A stretch of DNA of 64,000 nt from Pseudorasbora parva (taxonomy: Eukaryota; Chordata; Actinopteri; Cypriniformes; Gobionidae), in the NCBI RefSeq assembly GCF_024679245.1, contig NC_090177.1, forward strand, positions 23,844,450-23,908,449. The letters are read 5' to 3'. The notes beneath the pieces were generated by a model, which searched no databases, was not told the origin of the DNA, and worked only from the letters and a program-made list of their open reading frames with translations. Both the position numbers and the translations under genes were made by a program. Shown here piece by piece: positions 13,701-28,200 of the stretch (the stretch's first letter is position 1; each line of letters begins with the position of its first letter).

Positions 13701-16700
13701 ATTCATGTATTCCTGTGTTATGCATGATCTGCATTGAGAACAGTTCGATGCGATTGAGGGATGCAGGAGAACTTTGAAGCCAGTGTAAAATCATTCTGAT
13801 CCGAAGTCTTTGAAAACAGCATGACCCAGTGGTCATTAATGAAATCCTGCCAGATGCAAGAATGTTACCTTGGCTCCTCAAAGATGTTATCAATGCCCGT
13901 TTCAATATATCTGTGTGTCAGTTAAGAGGGAGTTAAATAGAAGATGGCCTTCATTTATTAAACAAATAAATCAATTAAGAGCAAGTAACTGAATTATATT
14001 CATTTATTAATGCATCTCTAATTAACCCAGAAATTAAAGATCTGTCATTATACTGACCCTGTCATTCCAAATGTCTTCTGTCAAATGCAAAATGATATAC
14101 TAGGCAGGATGTTCATGCTGCTCTTTTCCATTCCAAAATGAATGGTGACCTCAAAAAATGACATTATAGTACCATAAAAGTACATCATATGACTCATGCA
14201 CTACATAATGTCTTTGGAAGCCATAATTTAAGATTGTCATTCACAGAAACCCCCCACATCCTCATACCCACCAAAGCTCTCAAATGTGCAATTTAAATAT
14301 CTGCATATAGACATACTTAAATCTGGCACGTTGCAATTGATTATGAAACACATGAGAGTCACTTACGTCAAATCTGATATGATATGTTTCGACAAGCCAG
14401 ATTTGAACATGAACGAGACTTGAAAGATGCATCAGAGGAGAACATTATTCATAAAAAACAACTTAAATTTGTTTTTTCCTCAACACAATGAGTATGAGTT
14501 TTAGGGACTTCTTTTATGGTGCTTTTTGTCATAATTTTTAAAACTTGGCCCATGGTCACCAAGCAGTTTGATTATATGCAGCAGGAACATTTTACTAAAC
14601 TTCTTCTTTTATTCTACAGCAGTAATCAAGGTTTGAACTGCATCAAGAGGAATAAATTATGACAGAATTTTAATTTCTGGGTGAACAATCTCTTTAATTA
14701 CAATGCAACATAATTCAATGAGTTTAAGGGTGCGTTCACACTTGTAGTTCAGTTAGTTTGGTTAATTTGGTCCGGACCAAAAAACAAAAACAAAACATAT
14801 AGTCCTGGTCCACTTAGCGTTCATACTGGTATTTTTATCAGCGAACCTAAAGTTACCGAACTAAAGGCATAGGGAGACGGTCACAACCTGATTGGTCGGC
14901 TTATATGACATAGGAGCTCGCTTACCGAACATTCAAAACAATGCTGTGTGCTGGATTAAAAGCCATCATTTAATGCGTGTACATTGTTTTTACAATTGGT
15001 GGACATGTGAAGAGGAATGCTTACTTTACATTGATGTTTGCACAGACGAGCATGTCATTCAGGAGGAACACTTTGCGCTCCTTAGACTTGAGGACTTGAC
15101 CCTTCTCGCCATATACAGTCTCAATCAATGTCTCAGACAGTATAAGCTGCTTTTGATCAGAGTTCAGCTGCTGTTTAAAAAAAGAATCATTTAAAAAAGT
15201 AAATGAACACATCCACACCATGACAGAACACTTGCATCACCTGTATGTCTGTGCTCTTTTAATTTAGACTCTTGACTTTGAAGTAATGTCTTTTGATTAA
15301 TCTTCATTTCAATCATTCTCGTTCTAACAACCTTGAATGTAACACTTGCACAGTTGAACAAATCTACAGAGGATATAACTGCTTATTTGCATATGAATGT
15401 GAGCTTTATTTGTGAAATGTATCTGCTGAGGGAAGTAGGAACACTCTAGTGCCCTGGTTCTTAACTAGAAGCCCATGGTCCACTAGAGGGACTGCAAGCT
15501 TCCAACGGGGTCAAATGATGACTTTAAATATAACTTAATATTTTAAACATGTATAATTAATGCTTTAGAACAATGAACATTTTGCAAACAACATTATGTC
15601 TATCATTTCACACAATGTAGAACATGGGCGTTCCAACATTAAAAAAAAAAAAAGTTGTCTATATATTTTAGGAAGGGGCTCCCCCATGCTAGCAGATAGA
15701 TGACATCAAAGATAATTGATTTAAACTTAAAGCCACAAAACTCATTTGAAATCTTAGCCTGACAAGCCAGACCCACATCAAGATGTTTGGTCTGGAAACT
15801 CACCATTGTCAGGGCTCAATCCGAGGGGCGGATAAACAGTTGTCTTTCAAACTCCCTCTGCACTCGATAGGATAGCGCTACAACCAACCAAAGCAATGAA
15901 GGTGAAGCAGAGCTAGCTGACAGATTAAACTTTCACCGTATCCGGTCGGCAAAACTCCAAATACATCTTCCCTTTTTAACAATGACTTCAGTGCCGTTCT
16001 TTGTTCTTTTCTCAGAGAAAAGCTTAAGCCAAGTCTTCCAGAGTGGCGGTCAAAGCTGATTCGAAAGACCGCCGTTCGCCAGTTTCTGTGTTTACTAGTA
16101 GCACGCAAGCGCAACTCTGCCGTCATTATGTTAAGCCCCGCCCACAGACTCTATACATGATGTGATTGGCCCGACCAGAGTTTGTTTTTTACAGCTCAAA
16201 AGTGTATTGAGAGTTGGTAGACGACACTCGCGGCAGATTAGATTTGCTGCCGCTAGGGTGCGTCTAGATTTCTAGGCTATTGATATCTTTTAGCAGCCAT
16301 CAAACTTACTTTCATTGACATTCACTATCCTGGCAAGGAAACGTCTTTGTCAAAGCTATTTCTAGAAAGAGGAAATGTGGAAATAGCAGTCCAGTCCCAG
16401 TGACAGCTCATGTCCTTCCACCCTGCTTGCCAAATTATCTTTAAAAGCCAAATCATTGTGTATTTGTGTTGGTAATACTTTGAAGTGTTTGTACTGCGGT
16501 GGTCTCTGACCTTACTGAGGTTACGATCGCTGATGCTACGAGCAAGCTGTTGGATCTCAGCGAGCTGCTCGGCCAGCCGTTTCTGCTCGTTCAGCTTCTC
16601 AGCGAGAGTCTCAAGCTCAGTGAGGGCCAGCTGCAACGGCAGCCTGTCCTGATGGCCCACAGGGGTGTTTTTCAGCATGTCCTGTGGAACACAAACAGAT

Positions 16701-17938
16701 ATGTCTGCATATATTCAGTAATTACTACCTAATCTTTCATTTAGGCAATGCTTCAGTCCCCTGCAAGTAAAAGATGTTAAGTATTTCAAGGGCACTAAGA
16801 TCAATGGTTTATGGGATATAAACCTACAATAATTCAGTTACAAGTCTAGACTTTTACTTTACTTTACTCAGTTAACATTTACGGACTATAGTGCACATTA
16901 AACTAAGTCCCACCCTCACTGGAAATATGTAACATTATGGACATAAAACGGGCTGTTAATGCCATTTCATGGTAACCTTCTCTAATTGCTCCAGTTAAAG
17001 GTGCAGTGTGTGAATTTTTGCGGCATCTAGCGGTGAGGTTGTGAATTGCATCACCCACCACTCACCCTTCCCTTTCGGAGCACATAGAGAAGCTACAGGA
17101 GCCGGCACAGGACCAAAATATCATTGGGAGAGAGCAGAGAGTGACTAGCTCTAAGTAGAGAAGTTTGTCCATTTAGGGCTACAGAAACATGACAACGCAA
17201 AATGGCTATTTCACTGTAAGGGGACACGCAGTGTATGGAGATAGAAATGGGTTATTCTAAGGTAATAAAAACATAGCGGTACATTATGTAAGATCTTTAT
17301 ACAGCACTGAAAAAATAGTTATGTATATTATATAGCATTTCTGTCAATAGATCCTCAAAAATATTACACACTGAAGTGACTGAACCTTTAAACTATTTCA
17401 TCTGATTTTTAACTGTACACCACTATAACACCCCCCCCCCAATATGCATTCAAATGTCCATGAAAAACAGCCTACAGTAACAGCCTCAACACCCCAGAGG
17501 CTCCATGCAAATAAAGTCATTGCACATGAGAATGATCTGATGACAAAAAATAGCATGTTATGTATAAATATAATGCACTTTCTTATCAGTCTTTCACTTC
17601 CCCATGAGGAACAGTCTGAGGAAGTTCCATCATTGTAAAATACTCCCTAAATTAGGTTTATTAACTGTGTGTGTGTGTGTGTGCTTGTTTTTGTGACATA
17701 TCAGGACAAAAATGTGTATAATGACATGTGTATGACATAGGTATTACAGAAAAGGGTGCCATATGAGGACATTACCCCATGTCCCCACTTTTCAAAATGC
17801 TTATAAATCATACAGGATGAGATTTTTTTAGAAAGTAAAAATGCAGAATGTTTCCTGTGATGGGTAGGCTTAGGGGCAGGGGCAGTGTAAGGGGATAGAA
17901 AATACGGTTTGTACGGAATGTCCCCACAATTCACAAAA

Positions 17939-18010
<72 letters not shown>

Positions 18011-21000
18011 ATTTCAGAACACTAACCTGCAGGAGGAGTATGAACTGAGGAAAGCGTTGGATTGGTTTGACCATAAGGCCATAAAGGGTGATTCTGTCTG
18101 TACTGGCAGCTTGCTTCTTCTACAACCCAGAACGACACAAAAAAATGTTGTAAAATCACTTGAGGCCTAACCCTAAATATAAACAATTGTAATTCTGCCT
18201 TGGCAAGCAACACATATTATCAACTGAAGAGCACCTTGAGAAACTCCAGGAATGCTGGCTTGGACATACAAGCTTTCTTGATCAGAGCCATAGCATTGGT
18301 GAAGTTGTTGACATAGTCACTGTACACATCGAGCACCATCGATTTGGAAAACTGGAGGAGATCAACACAATGATAAACACAGTGGTAGACATAACAATCC
18401 ACAGTTGAGGCATAATATCCATGTACTAATGATCTGTGACCGTAAAGTCTGTTCTGAGCTTGCATTCCTACTGTCGATAGTTATGGAGGGACTATTTGCA
18501 TGATTGTTTGAATTTTACTGATTCAACTGTCTTAAACATAATGTGCTCGGCTGCAGGGCAGAGCCTTGGTGATGCAGAGGAAATCAGCACACTTTAAATA
18601 GAACTGCTGACTATAGGATGTTCTGTTTTTCCATCTGCAAAGATCCCTCATTACAGATAACAACAGACAGCAAGTCATGTTAGGGTCTAAATACAGGCCA
18701 TACATACAGCCCATATTTACTTTCCAGCAGGTTTGTAAAGCCACAAATATGCCCTTCTGTATTTGAATTCACATGTTAATATTTCTGCATGAATAAGCCT
18801 TGTCATATCTGCTTATTAAAGGGATAGTTCACCCAAAAATGAAAATTCAGTTATCATTTAGCCATGCTCAAGTTGTTCCAAACCCGTATACATTTGTTGT
18901 TCTGCTGAACACAAAGGAAGGTATTTGGAAGAATGCTTGTAACCAAGCAGATTTCGATAGTGTTTTCTACCATAGTGGGGGAAAAATACTATGGTAGTCA
19001 ACAGCTGCCGAGATCTGCTTGGTTACAAGCATTCTTCCAAATATCTTACTTTGTGTTCAGCAGAAGAAAGCTGTTCATACAGGTTTGGAACAACTTGAGG
19101 GTGAGTAAATTATGACAATTTTTATTTTTGGGTGAACTATCCCTTTAATAAGCAGATATGACAAGGCTTATTCATGCGAAAATCTTAACATGTGAATTCA
19201 AATACAGAAGGGCATATTTGTGGCTTTACAACCTGCTGGATTAATGCCATGCACTTGAATAAAAAAGTATGACGAAATGAGAGGTAAAGCAATGAAATCT
19301 TAACCTTTTTGTAATCAGAGCAACAACAAAAAAAATCTATGAACGAAGAATCAGAAGCTGTGAAAAACACCACAAATTGAATGTTTTGGTAGAACAACGG
19401 GAGACATACTGAAGCAACAAAGAGGTCTCCGATTTTCTCAGTGTTATCCCATTCTGCCACACGGGAGGCCAGAGCAATCTGAAACATGGAGTGACACTGC
19501 AGGATCTCCTTCAGCCGATAAAAAATGGGATGGATCTTCTTCAAGCTCAGGATCCGGGGCTCCGCCTCCATCAAAGGCTTCTTATATTCCTAAAATATAA
19601 TTCAGGCGGTGGTATGAGTCTCAGACTGAGTTCAGATTGTGGTGTATCTGTTCATTTAGTTAAAACATTCACATCTATTTTTGTCAACGTAAAATAATAC
19701 AACAGAATTCTGTAATATTCTTCCAGCTTTAACAGCACAATAAGAGTGGTCCATGAATATATTTCGTTTTTGTTTTCAACCATCTGGGGGAAAAAAAGCT
19801 TAAACCACCCTACCCAAGAAGGTTAGATGATCAGTTTTGATGGTTTTAGAAGGGTATTGGGCACTTGTCAGCTGGACAGGCTGGAAGACCAGCTGGCTGA
19901 CCAGCTTAAACTGTCTGAGACTAGCAAACCACCTTAGGCAGTTTTAAGCTTTTTTAACACTGTATATTTTCCCCTCTGCACTATATTCCTATTTTTGCCA
20001 TCCTTTAAACTTCATAAAGAAAATTAAGAAATATTATATTCAGATGTGATGTCAAGATTGTGTCACTGACCAGCAGGATCCTCTTCAGTGAGTCTAAGTA
20101 GCTTCTTTCACTCTGGATGATAGAGCCAAGAATATGACGCCTGACAATCTGTACATACAAAAAAAATCAAATTTTAAATAAATTAGGTTAACTGACAGCA
20201 AACCAGCAGCTTTATATTTAACATAAAATATGTAAATATACATTATCATTCAAAAGTTTGGGATCAGTACACTTTTCTAATGTTTTTCAATGTCTCTGGT
20301 GTTCACCAAGGCATTATTAATTTGATCATGTTTGTAACCAATGTTTGTAACCAAGCAGATCTCGGTGTTTATTTCTACCATAGTGAGGGAAAAAATACTA
20401 TGGTAGTCAACAGCTGCCGAGATCTGATTGGTTACAAGCATTCTTCCAAATATCTTACTTTGTGTTCAGCAGAAGAAAGCTGTTCATACAGGTTTAGAAC
20501 AACTTGAGGGTGAGTAAATTATGACAATTTTCAATTTGGGGTGAACTATCCCTTTAATAAGCAGATATGACAAGGCTTATTCATGTGAAAATCTTAACAT
20601 TATTAATTTGATCAAAAATCCAGTAAAAACAGCAATATTGTGAAATATTATTACAGTTTAAAAATAGCATTTATATTTGAATATATTTTAAAATGTAATT
20701 GTAAGTGCAAATCTGAATTTTCAGCATCATTACTACAGATCCTTCTAATATTTTTTCTGCTCAAGAACATTTCTCCTTATTGTCAATGTTGAAAAACAAA
20801 AAAAAATGCATACACTGTAGTGACTAATGTAATATTAAGAATGCGACATATATGAAACTGAAAAGTCTTTTCACTTTTATATTGACAAGTCTAATCAAGC
20901 TGCATGCTCATCCGTCAAATCTTCAAATGTATCAGTTTTATGGATGTTGCCATTTTTGTTTTTGTTTTATATTACTTTGCTCACTGTGAACTCCCATTAA

Positions 21001-22190
21001 AATTGCTGTTGTCAGTCCCAAACAGTGTGAACATAACAGTTCTTAACACAGCTTTGGTTTTCCATTAATGCGGTTGCATGTGGGGTTGAATGCGGTTGTC
21101 ACTACCGCAAATAACTGAGCTGAAATGTAACTGTATTAAGGACGCAAATACAAGTCTGACAACCGTTTCTGCTGCTATGTGAACATGGCCATATGATAAA
21201 TGTATGATACTGACAGGAATGCAGACAGATTCACACACAAGTACATACACAAACACGCACCTGTTGGCTACTGAGTCCTTCTGGCATTGGAGAAAGTTGA
21301 GGTGGTGGATGTTTGAGTTCAGATACAGTCACATCTAGATATCCAGAATCATCCTCAGTGTCATCTGCACATTCACATTCAACAGCACAGTTAAACTCCT
21401 CATTTACACTAGCATTACAGACAACTACAATATCAGCCATATTGGCTCACTCCTCCTTTAAATTTAAACAATATTCTGCAGCTCTGTGATAATATTTGCC
21501 ACTTGCTATCTCCGAATAATTCAAACATCCAAACATTTAAAGAGGCATCTAGTTTCTAGTATTGTTTCTGTATTGAAACCTACCAGATGTCAGAAAAAAC
21601 ACCCAGAAATGAGCAAGAGGAAATGAGAGTCAAAAAGTCAAACCTGTGCAGTCTTTTTTACTCAGGAAGGACACTTTGCGCATCATGGCTATTTTGGTCT
21701 TTTCCAGTCCATCTTTCGTGCCATTCCTAGCTGCTTTCATTAGCTTTTGAACCTATGGGAGGAAAGAGAGAGATAGGCTGACTGCATAAGATGACAGTGA
21801 GAAACAAAATGAATCAGCAGAACTAAAAGAGAAGGAATAAATTCCTGTCTGTGGATCAGTGTGTTTGAGCAGCAGGACAAACCCTCAAGGTCCCTCTTTA
21901 CTCAGTTGCAACACTCAGTGGATTTCACACAGTTTCATTTTCATTGTCCATTGGACAGTGGTTTGTTTTCTTTATAATGATGTGCATGATGGACTATTAC
22001 ATACCTATAAGCTGTATGTGAATTTGTGTCAATACTGTCTACATTAAGGATGCAACTAAATCTACATTATCTAGATTTAGTCTAATGTGTAATATAAAAC
22101 TGATCCTCAAAAACTGGGACAAAATATGTATTTTTTTAATTTTCAACTGTTTCTGTTAAACATTTTCTTTATTCAACACAAACACAAACA

Positions 22191-22285
<95 letters not shown>

Positions 22286-25200
22286 TTAAAAACATTAACA
22301 ATAAGCAAAAACAATACAGTGAATTCCCAAAATATTACAATTTATATTTTTAATATTGCACATGTATTATATGCAAAAGCCATTTTACTTGTCTTATGTT
22401 TCTAGCTAGTAACAGAAAAAACATTAAAAAAAGTAAATTCTATAAAAATCCCAAACTATTTTTTTAAGAGCTGACATCATAGATATCGCAAAAAAAATAA
22501 ACAGTCATTCATAAGATGTCCTTTTGTCCCATATCTCAAGAATCTGTGATAACCACACATTGACCACTGCATATATGTACCTTAATGTCATAGTTTTGTT
22601 TGAGTTGGCTGACATCTTGAGCCCCTAACCGCATGGCTAGCTCACGCCTGGTCTGGACACAGCGTTGCTTCAGTCGCCGTACATCGGGGGAAATCTATAT
22701 CCATTACCGCAAAGCCATGTCCACGAGCAGTAAGGGGTGGGTTTGAATTATATAAGTGAATAGAGAAAGATGGCAGAAGAAGAGAGGAGGAGGAGGAAAA
22801 TCATGAGATTGAGGGGAGTGACAAACACAGGGAGACAGTAATAACATCAAGGCCAACATAAGAGGGAACTGAAGAAAGGCATAAAAGAGTGAACAAGACA
22901 GCAAGAACAGAGATTTACCCTCAGATAGTGTCTCAGTTAACGCTACTAAATCTTTACACTCACAAATTAGTCCTTCAAACAGAAGTACCCATGTTCAGAT
23001 TGCATAAGGCCTCATCTTGGCTCTCTGGTTATTCTAGTTAAGGCTTTCTGTACCTGTTTTCATACACGACGTGCTACATCTGTGGATTAAGACCTGATCT
23101 TCTCTGCATGCATCAAAAGACATTAACTAAGAACAGGAACAGGGCAAACCCAACAAGAAAGGAGAACTGAAAGAACCAGGCGCCAAAAAATCTTTCCTCT
23201 TTCCTTTTTTAAAGCTGAAGTGTGCAATTTCTGCACTACTAGCACCACTGAACAGAATTAGAATTTAAAAAAAGATGCCCACATCTGCCACTGGTCAGAC
23301 AAATCAATAGCCCCGCCCCCAAACACACACCATTGGCTGAGCTTATGATGAGCACTGTTTTGAAATTGTCATTGTGTTTACAAGGACAAATAAAGCTAAA
23401 TGTGTGGCTTATAGTTTAAATTATATCCGAATTGAATTTGTTTGGCCTTTAGAATGAATATGTTAGCCTTAAGGTTATCTATAAGCTAATATGTTCAAAA
23501 CAATAACAAAATTTGCATTTAGAAGATACACTGATTAGGCATAACATTATGACCAATGAGAGGTGAAATGATGATTTCTGAAGGATCATGTGACACTGAA
23601 GACTGGAGGAATGAAGGCATTTAAAGTATAATAAATTGAAAACCAATTATTTTAAATTGTAATAATATATTACAATATTACATTTTTTTTCTGTATTTTT
23701 GATCAAATATATACAGGCTTAATGAGCAGAATGGGTGCCAGATACCAGAACAAACCTTCAGGGGTCTAGTGGAGTCCACGCCTCGACGGGTCAGGGCTGT
23801 TTTGGCAGCAAAAGGGGGACCAACACAATATAATGGGTCATTATAGGTCATAATGTTATGCCTTCAAAACTCTCACTTCCACCAATATGGCTCAATGATT
23901 TTAATGACATCACTCTGCACTTCATCTTCTCATCAGATTTTCTCTCCAATCAAATGCTCTCTAGAATCTGAAGTGTCCCGCCCCCTGCACTATAAATAGA
24001 CACGGAAGCTGCATCTGAAACTGGTCACTTGTTTATTCTATGACACACAGCACATAGGGGATAGGAAACAATTCAAAAAGTGTAAATGTGCTTTCTATTG
24101 GGGCAAATAAAGTATTATTTCATATTACTATATAACCAGCAGCCATATCACCCTGTAGCCCAAGACTGGTTTCTCACTAAAGCTAAGCAGGGCTGAGCCT
24201 GGTCAGTACCTGGATGGGAGACCAACTGGGAAAACTAGGCTTCTGCTGATAGAGGTGTACGTGAGGCCAGCAGGGGGCGGTCACCCTGTGGTCTGTGTGG
24301 GTCCTAACACCCCAGTATAGTGATGGGGACACTGTACTGTCAAAGATCACCGTCCTTCGGATGAGACGTTATACCGAGGTCCTGATTCTCTGTGGCCATT
24401 AAAAATCCCATAGCACTTCTCGTAAAGAGTAGGGGTGTAGCCCCAGTGTCCTGGCTAAATTCCCTCGATTGGCCCTTACCAATCATGGCCTCCTAATAAT
24501 CCCCATCCACTGAATTGGCTCTATCACCCTCTCTCCTCTCCACCTATCGCTGGTGTGTGGTGAGCTCACTGGCGCCGTTGTACTGTGGCTGCCGTCGGAT
24601 CATCCAAGTGGATGCTGCACACTGGTGGTGGTTGAGGAGAGACCCCTGACATGAGTGTAAAGTGCTTTGGGTGTACAATAACACATTCGAAAGCGCTATA
24701 TAAATGCCTCAATCATTAATTCATAAGTGTCACAATCTGCTCTTGTCCAGAGACACTATAGCACAGAGCGGATCATATGCGACCAGACCCATTTGAATTC
24801 TACACAGAATGCTGTATTTTAAAGTGATATGGAGATTAGGAGGAGAAATGGTTAGACAGGCAAGGCATTACAAACAGCACTGATGAGAAGAAGAGATAAC
24901 AGTGGTGCCGTGCACCAACATAAATTGCACACGTTTCAAACTACACATCCTCGGCATGATTATGATCACTGTTTTGCTTTGGTAAAAGTTTCATATTAAA
25001 TCTACAGGGGGAATTTATTACACTCTGGCAGTGTGGCTGTCACACTGTCAAATGCGGCTTTGCTGATCTCAAAGGCTCTGGCCAAGATTTTCACATTTTT
25101 CTATTTTAAAAAAAGGTAAGGAATTGCTCAATATGTCCTGCCCCTGTCTTCCTGTTTCAGTGGAAATTACTTCACCACACTGAAAAACTTTGCACGTTTC

Positions 25201-28200
25201 AAGGCACTTCAGTGGGACTTAAATAATTGAAAACTTTAACTTTCAACTAAAATTTGTGTAATGATTCAAATATCATAACGCTATAACTGTTAGAAACATT
25301 GTGAGAACTTACCTAAATAAATGGGTTTCTGGCTTTAACAATGCACAGCAATCAATGTTTTTACTGTTTGTAAACACTCTTGATGATGAATGGCCAGCGT
25401 CTTTGTACCTTATTGCGAGTGGGCTGCTTAGTCTCGCTGTCTGACTGCTCGTCGTAACTCTCAAACTCACTGGAACCCCAGCCGTTGTCTATCAGTCCAG
25501 ACTCGCCAGACCTCTGCACCTCCTCATAGATCACATCATCCTCTGAACAATAACACAGAAAGAAGTATGTGAGGTGGGAGGAAGATAGATGTCCTGAGTC
25601 GAGTTACAGTAACAGGATACATTCGAGGGTTTGTTTGCAAATGTTGAAACAAGTCTTGGTACGCAAATGTATAGATTATAGAAAGATCGCTCAAGGGAAA
25701 ATTCAATTGCTCAGTTTGCACTTTATTAACACCTTTTGCAATTTGCTGGGTCTTGTGGGCTCATCATGACTCACAGATGCCCCTAGTAGGTTCAAATAGG
25801 GAAATTCAGTGGCTTATGTTAGCCACCAAGAAGATCTTGGAAATATTTGAACTGAATATTTGACTGAAATCTGATTTTTGGCTGCAATGCAAACATTACT
25901 ATAGGCAAATCTGTGCACAGTTTGCAAATTTGTTTAGATCTCTTTCGAAACTCCAAAAGAATTAAAAAAAATAATAATAATAATGTCCTGTTAGAAAATT
26001 AGTGTACGGGCATTGCCTTCAACCTTACACAATGTGTAATCCAAATAGATATAAAACAACTGAAAAATGATTGCTGAAAATTCCTTCATATTAATACGGT
26101 ATATTGCACAATATTTTTACGAATCTTTTTTAGTGTAGAGTACACACGTGTGGGATTACAGGGTTTTTTTTCCGAAAGAGAAAAGTTTCAATTTGCTCTC
26201 CATTTCAGCTCATTGCTGTCTTGAAGAAACATTTGCGATATTAAAGAGCTATCATTGAGCTGGACAGATAACAGACACTGACCTGCATCAGGGGGCGAGT
26301 TGTTCTCACAAGGCACATCGTCGTAGATGACCTCAGAGCGAGCAGAAGCAGCAGAGTTCACCTTCAGCTGTTCTGGTGGTGAATCTCCAGCTGATTCAGA
26401 AACGGCTTTCCCTAGAAGAGAGAAAAAGAGAGAGTCATTCATATATGTTAAAAAAACAAATCTACCAATGACGTAAACTCTATTGTGAGAGGCTCCTAAT
26501 GGGACAGTTCAATGGATATTTGAGCATATTCAGAGCACGAATAACAAAAAAGGATGGGATACTACTTTAAGTGAGCAGGACATTGGGTTTAGGATCTTAT
26601 TTAAACAACCAGTAACAGCAAACATCATTTGATAATCATTCATCAGACCTTCAGTGAGGTATTAAGCTCAATGCAGGTCAAGCGCAAATGAAATCCAGCC
26701 CTGATTAGCACAGAAAAGCACATTTATAATCCTTTTGGCACAGAATTGTTCTTGCATTCTGACAACAGTGCAACAAAATAACTAATATACTCCTCCACAC
26801 GAACCGCAGATTGACAACACATACACTTGTCTCTACTTTGACAGTGTGTACAGATTTGTTGACAGCCTCTTCTTACCTAATGAAGTCGCCCGCTGAGTCT
26901 CCCCCATAGGAACTTAAAATACCTCAAAGTGAAATGTTCTTTTAACTGTTTAGGCCTGTGAATATCTGAAGGAGATACTGAGACTACTGTCTGGGATGTC
27001 AGAGGGAGATCATTTAAAATTCAGAGAACACATTAATTAGGAGTAGGAGTATAATATAAATATCTTTCCTGGGAATATTCCAGGTTAAACAGAAGTTAGG
27101 CAGCTGTAGCACGCTGTTGTTTACCACAGAAAATCATTTCTCATCTCTCGCTTTGTAAAACTGTGAAAAATTATGGAAATCTATGGGGAAACGGTTGCGT
27201 TTCTGGTTTCGCACTTACATACACGCATTTCTCTCAACATGTGCGGCTCGAAATGATGTTCTGCAGTAATTGACATCATGTTACAGATGTTATTGATAAA
27301 GCTTTACTTTTATTGAAACCGGGATATTTTTTATGCGGCTTTGTAGATGACACTGATTGTCAGTGTGATGTTGCATATATGTAAAAGTTTATATACTGAG
27401 GAAAAGACATACCGATCTAAAAGGGTGTAGAAGTAACAGCTGCAGGGAGTGGATATGGAAGTCAGATAGCAAGATTCTATATTTACATCATCAATACAGT
27501 GCACTACAACACAGTAGGTATCTACAGCCTAAAACTTCAGTACTAAATGCCAAAATACTCCAACTGTCTGAAATAAAATACTTGACAGGACTGAGAATCT
27601 TTTCTGAAGCTTGGTAAACAAATACAGCAGAGGATTGACAGATCTAACTACACTCTATAACAGGGATGGCAAACCTGGAGGACCACTGCCTTGCAGAGTT
27701 TAGTTCCAACCCTGATCAAACTCACCTTCCTGAAGCTTACTAGTAATCCAGCAGGCATTGATTAGATGGTTCAGGTGTGTTTGAGTAGGGTTGGAACTAA
27801 GCCATGCAGGGCAGTGGCCCTCCAGGACCGAGTTTGTCCATCCCTGCTTTATAATGTACAGTCAGCTGGTCATTAATGCAAAATAGACTGCTTATTATTA
27901 CACGGCTACTGACCTAATACAACACTATTCAAAAATTTGAGGTCAATAAGATTTGTTTTTCAAGGAAATTAAGACTTTTAGTCAGCAGGTATGCAGTAAA
28001 TTGATCAAAAGTGACAGTAAATAAATTGATAATGTTACAAAATATTTCTATTTCACAAAAATGCTACTCTTTATATTTTTCTTTATATTCATGACATTTG
28101 AAGGATCATGTGACAGTGAAGCCTGGAGAAATGGCTGCTGAATAATATTAACATTATTAATGTTTATACTGTATTTTTAATTATATAAATGCCCCTTTTT

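Noticed and set aside
24141..24240. Functional 5S rRNA gene
   Set aside because: It diverges from 5S outside the promoter blocks and continues into a SINE body and tail.
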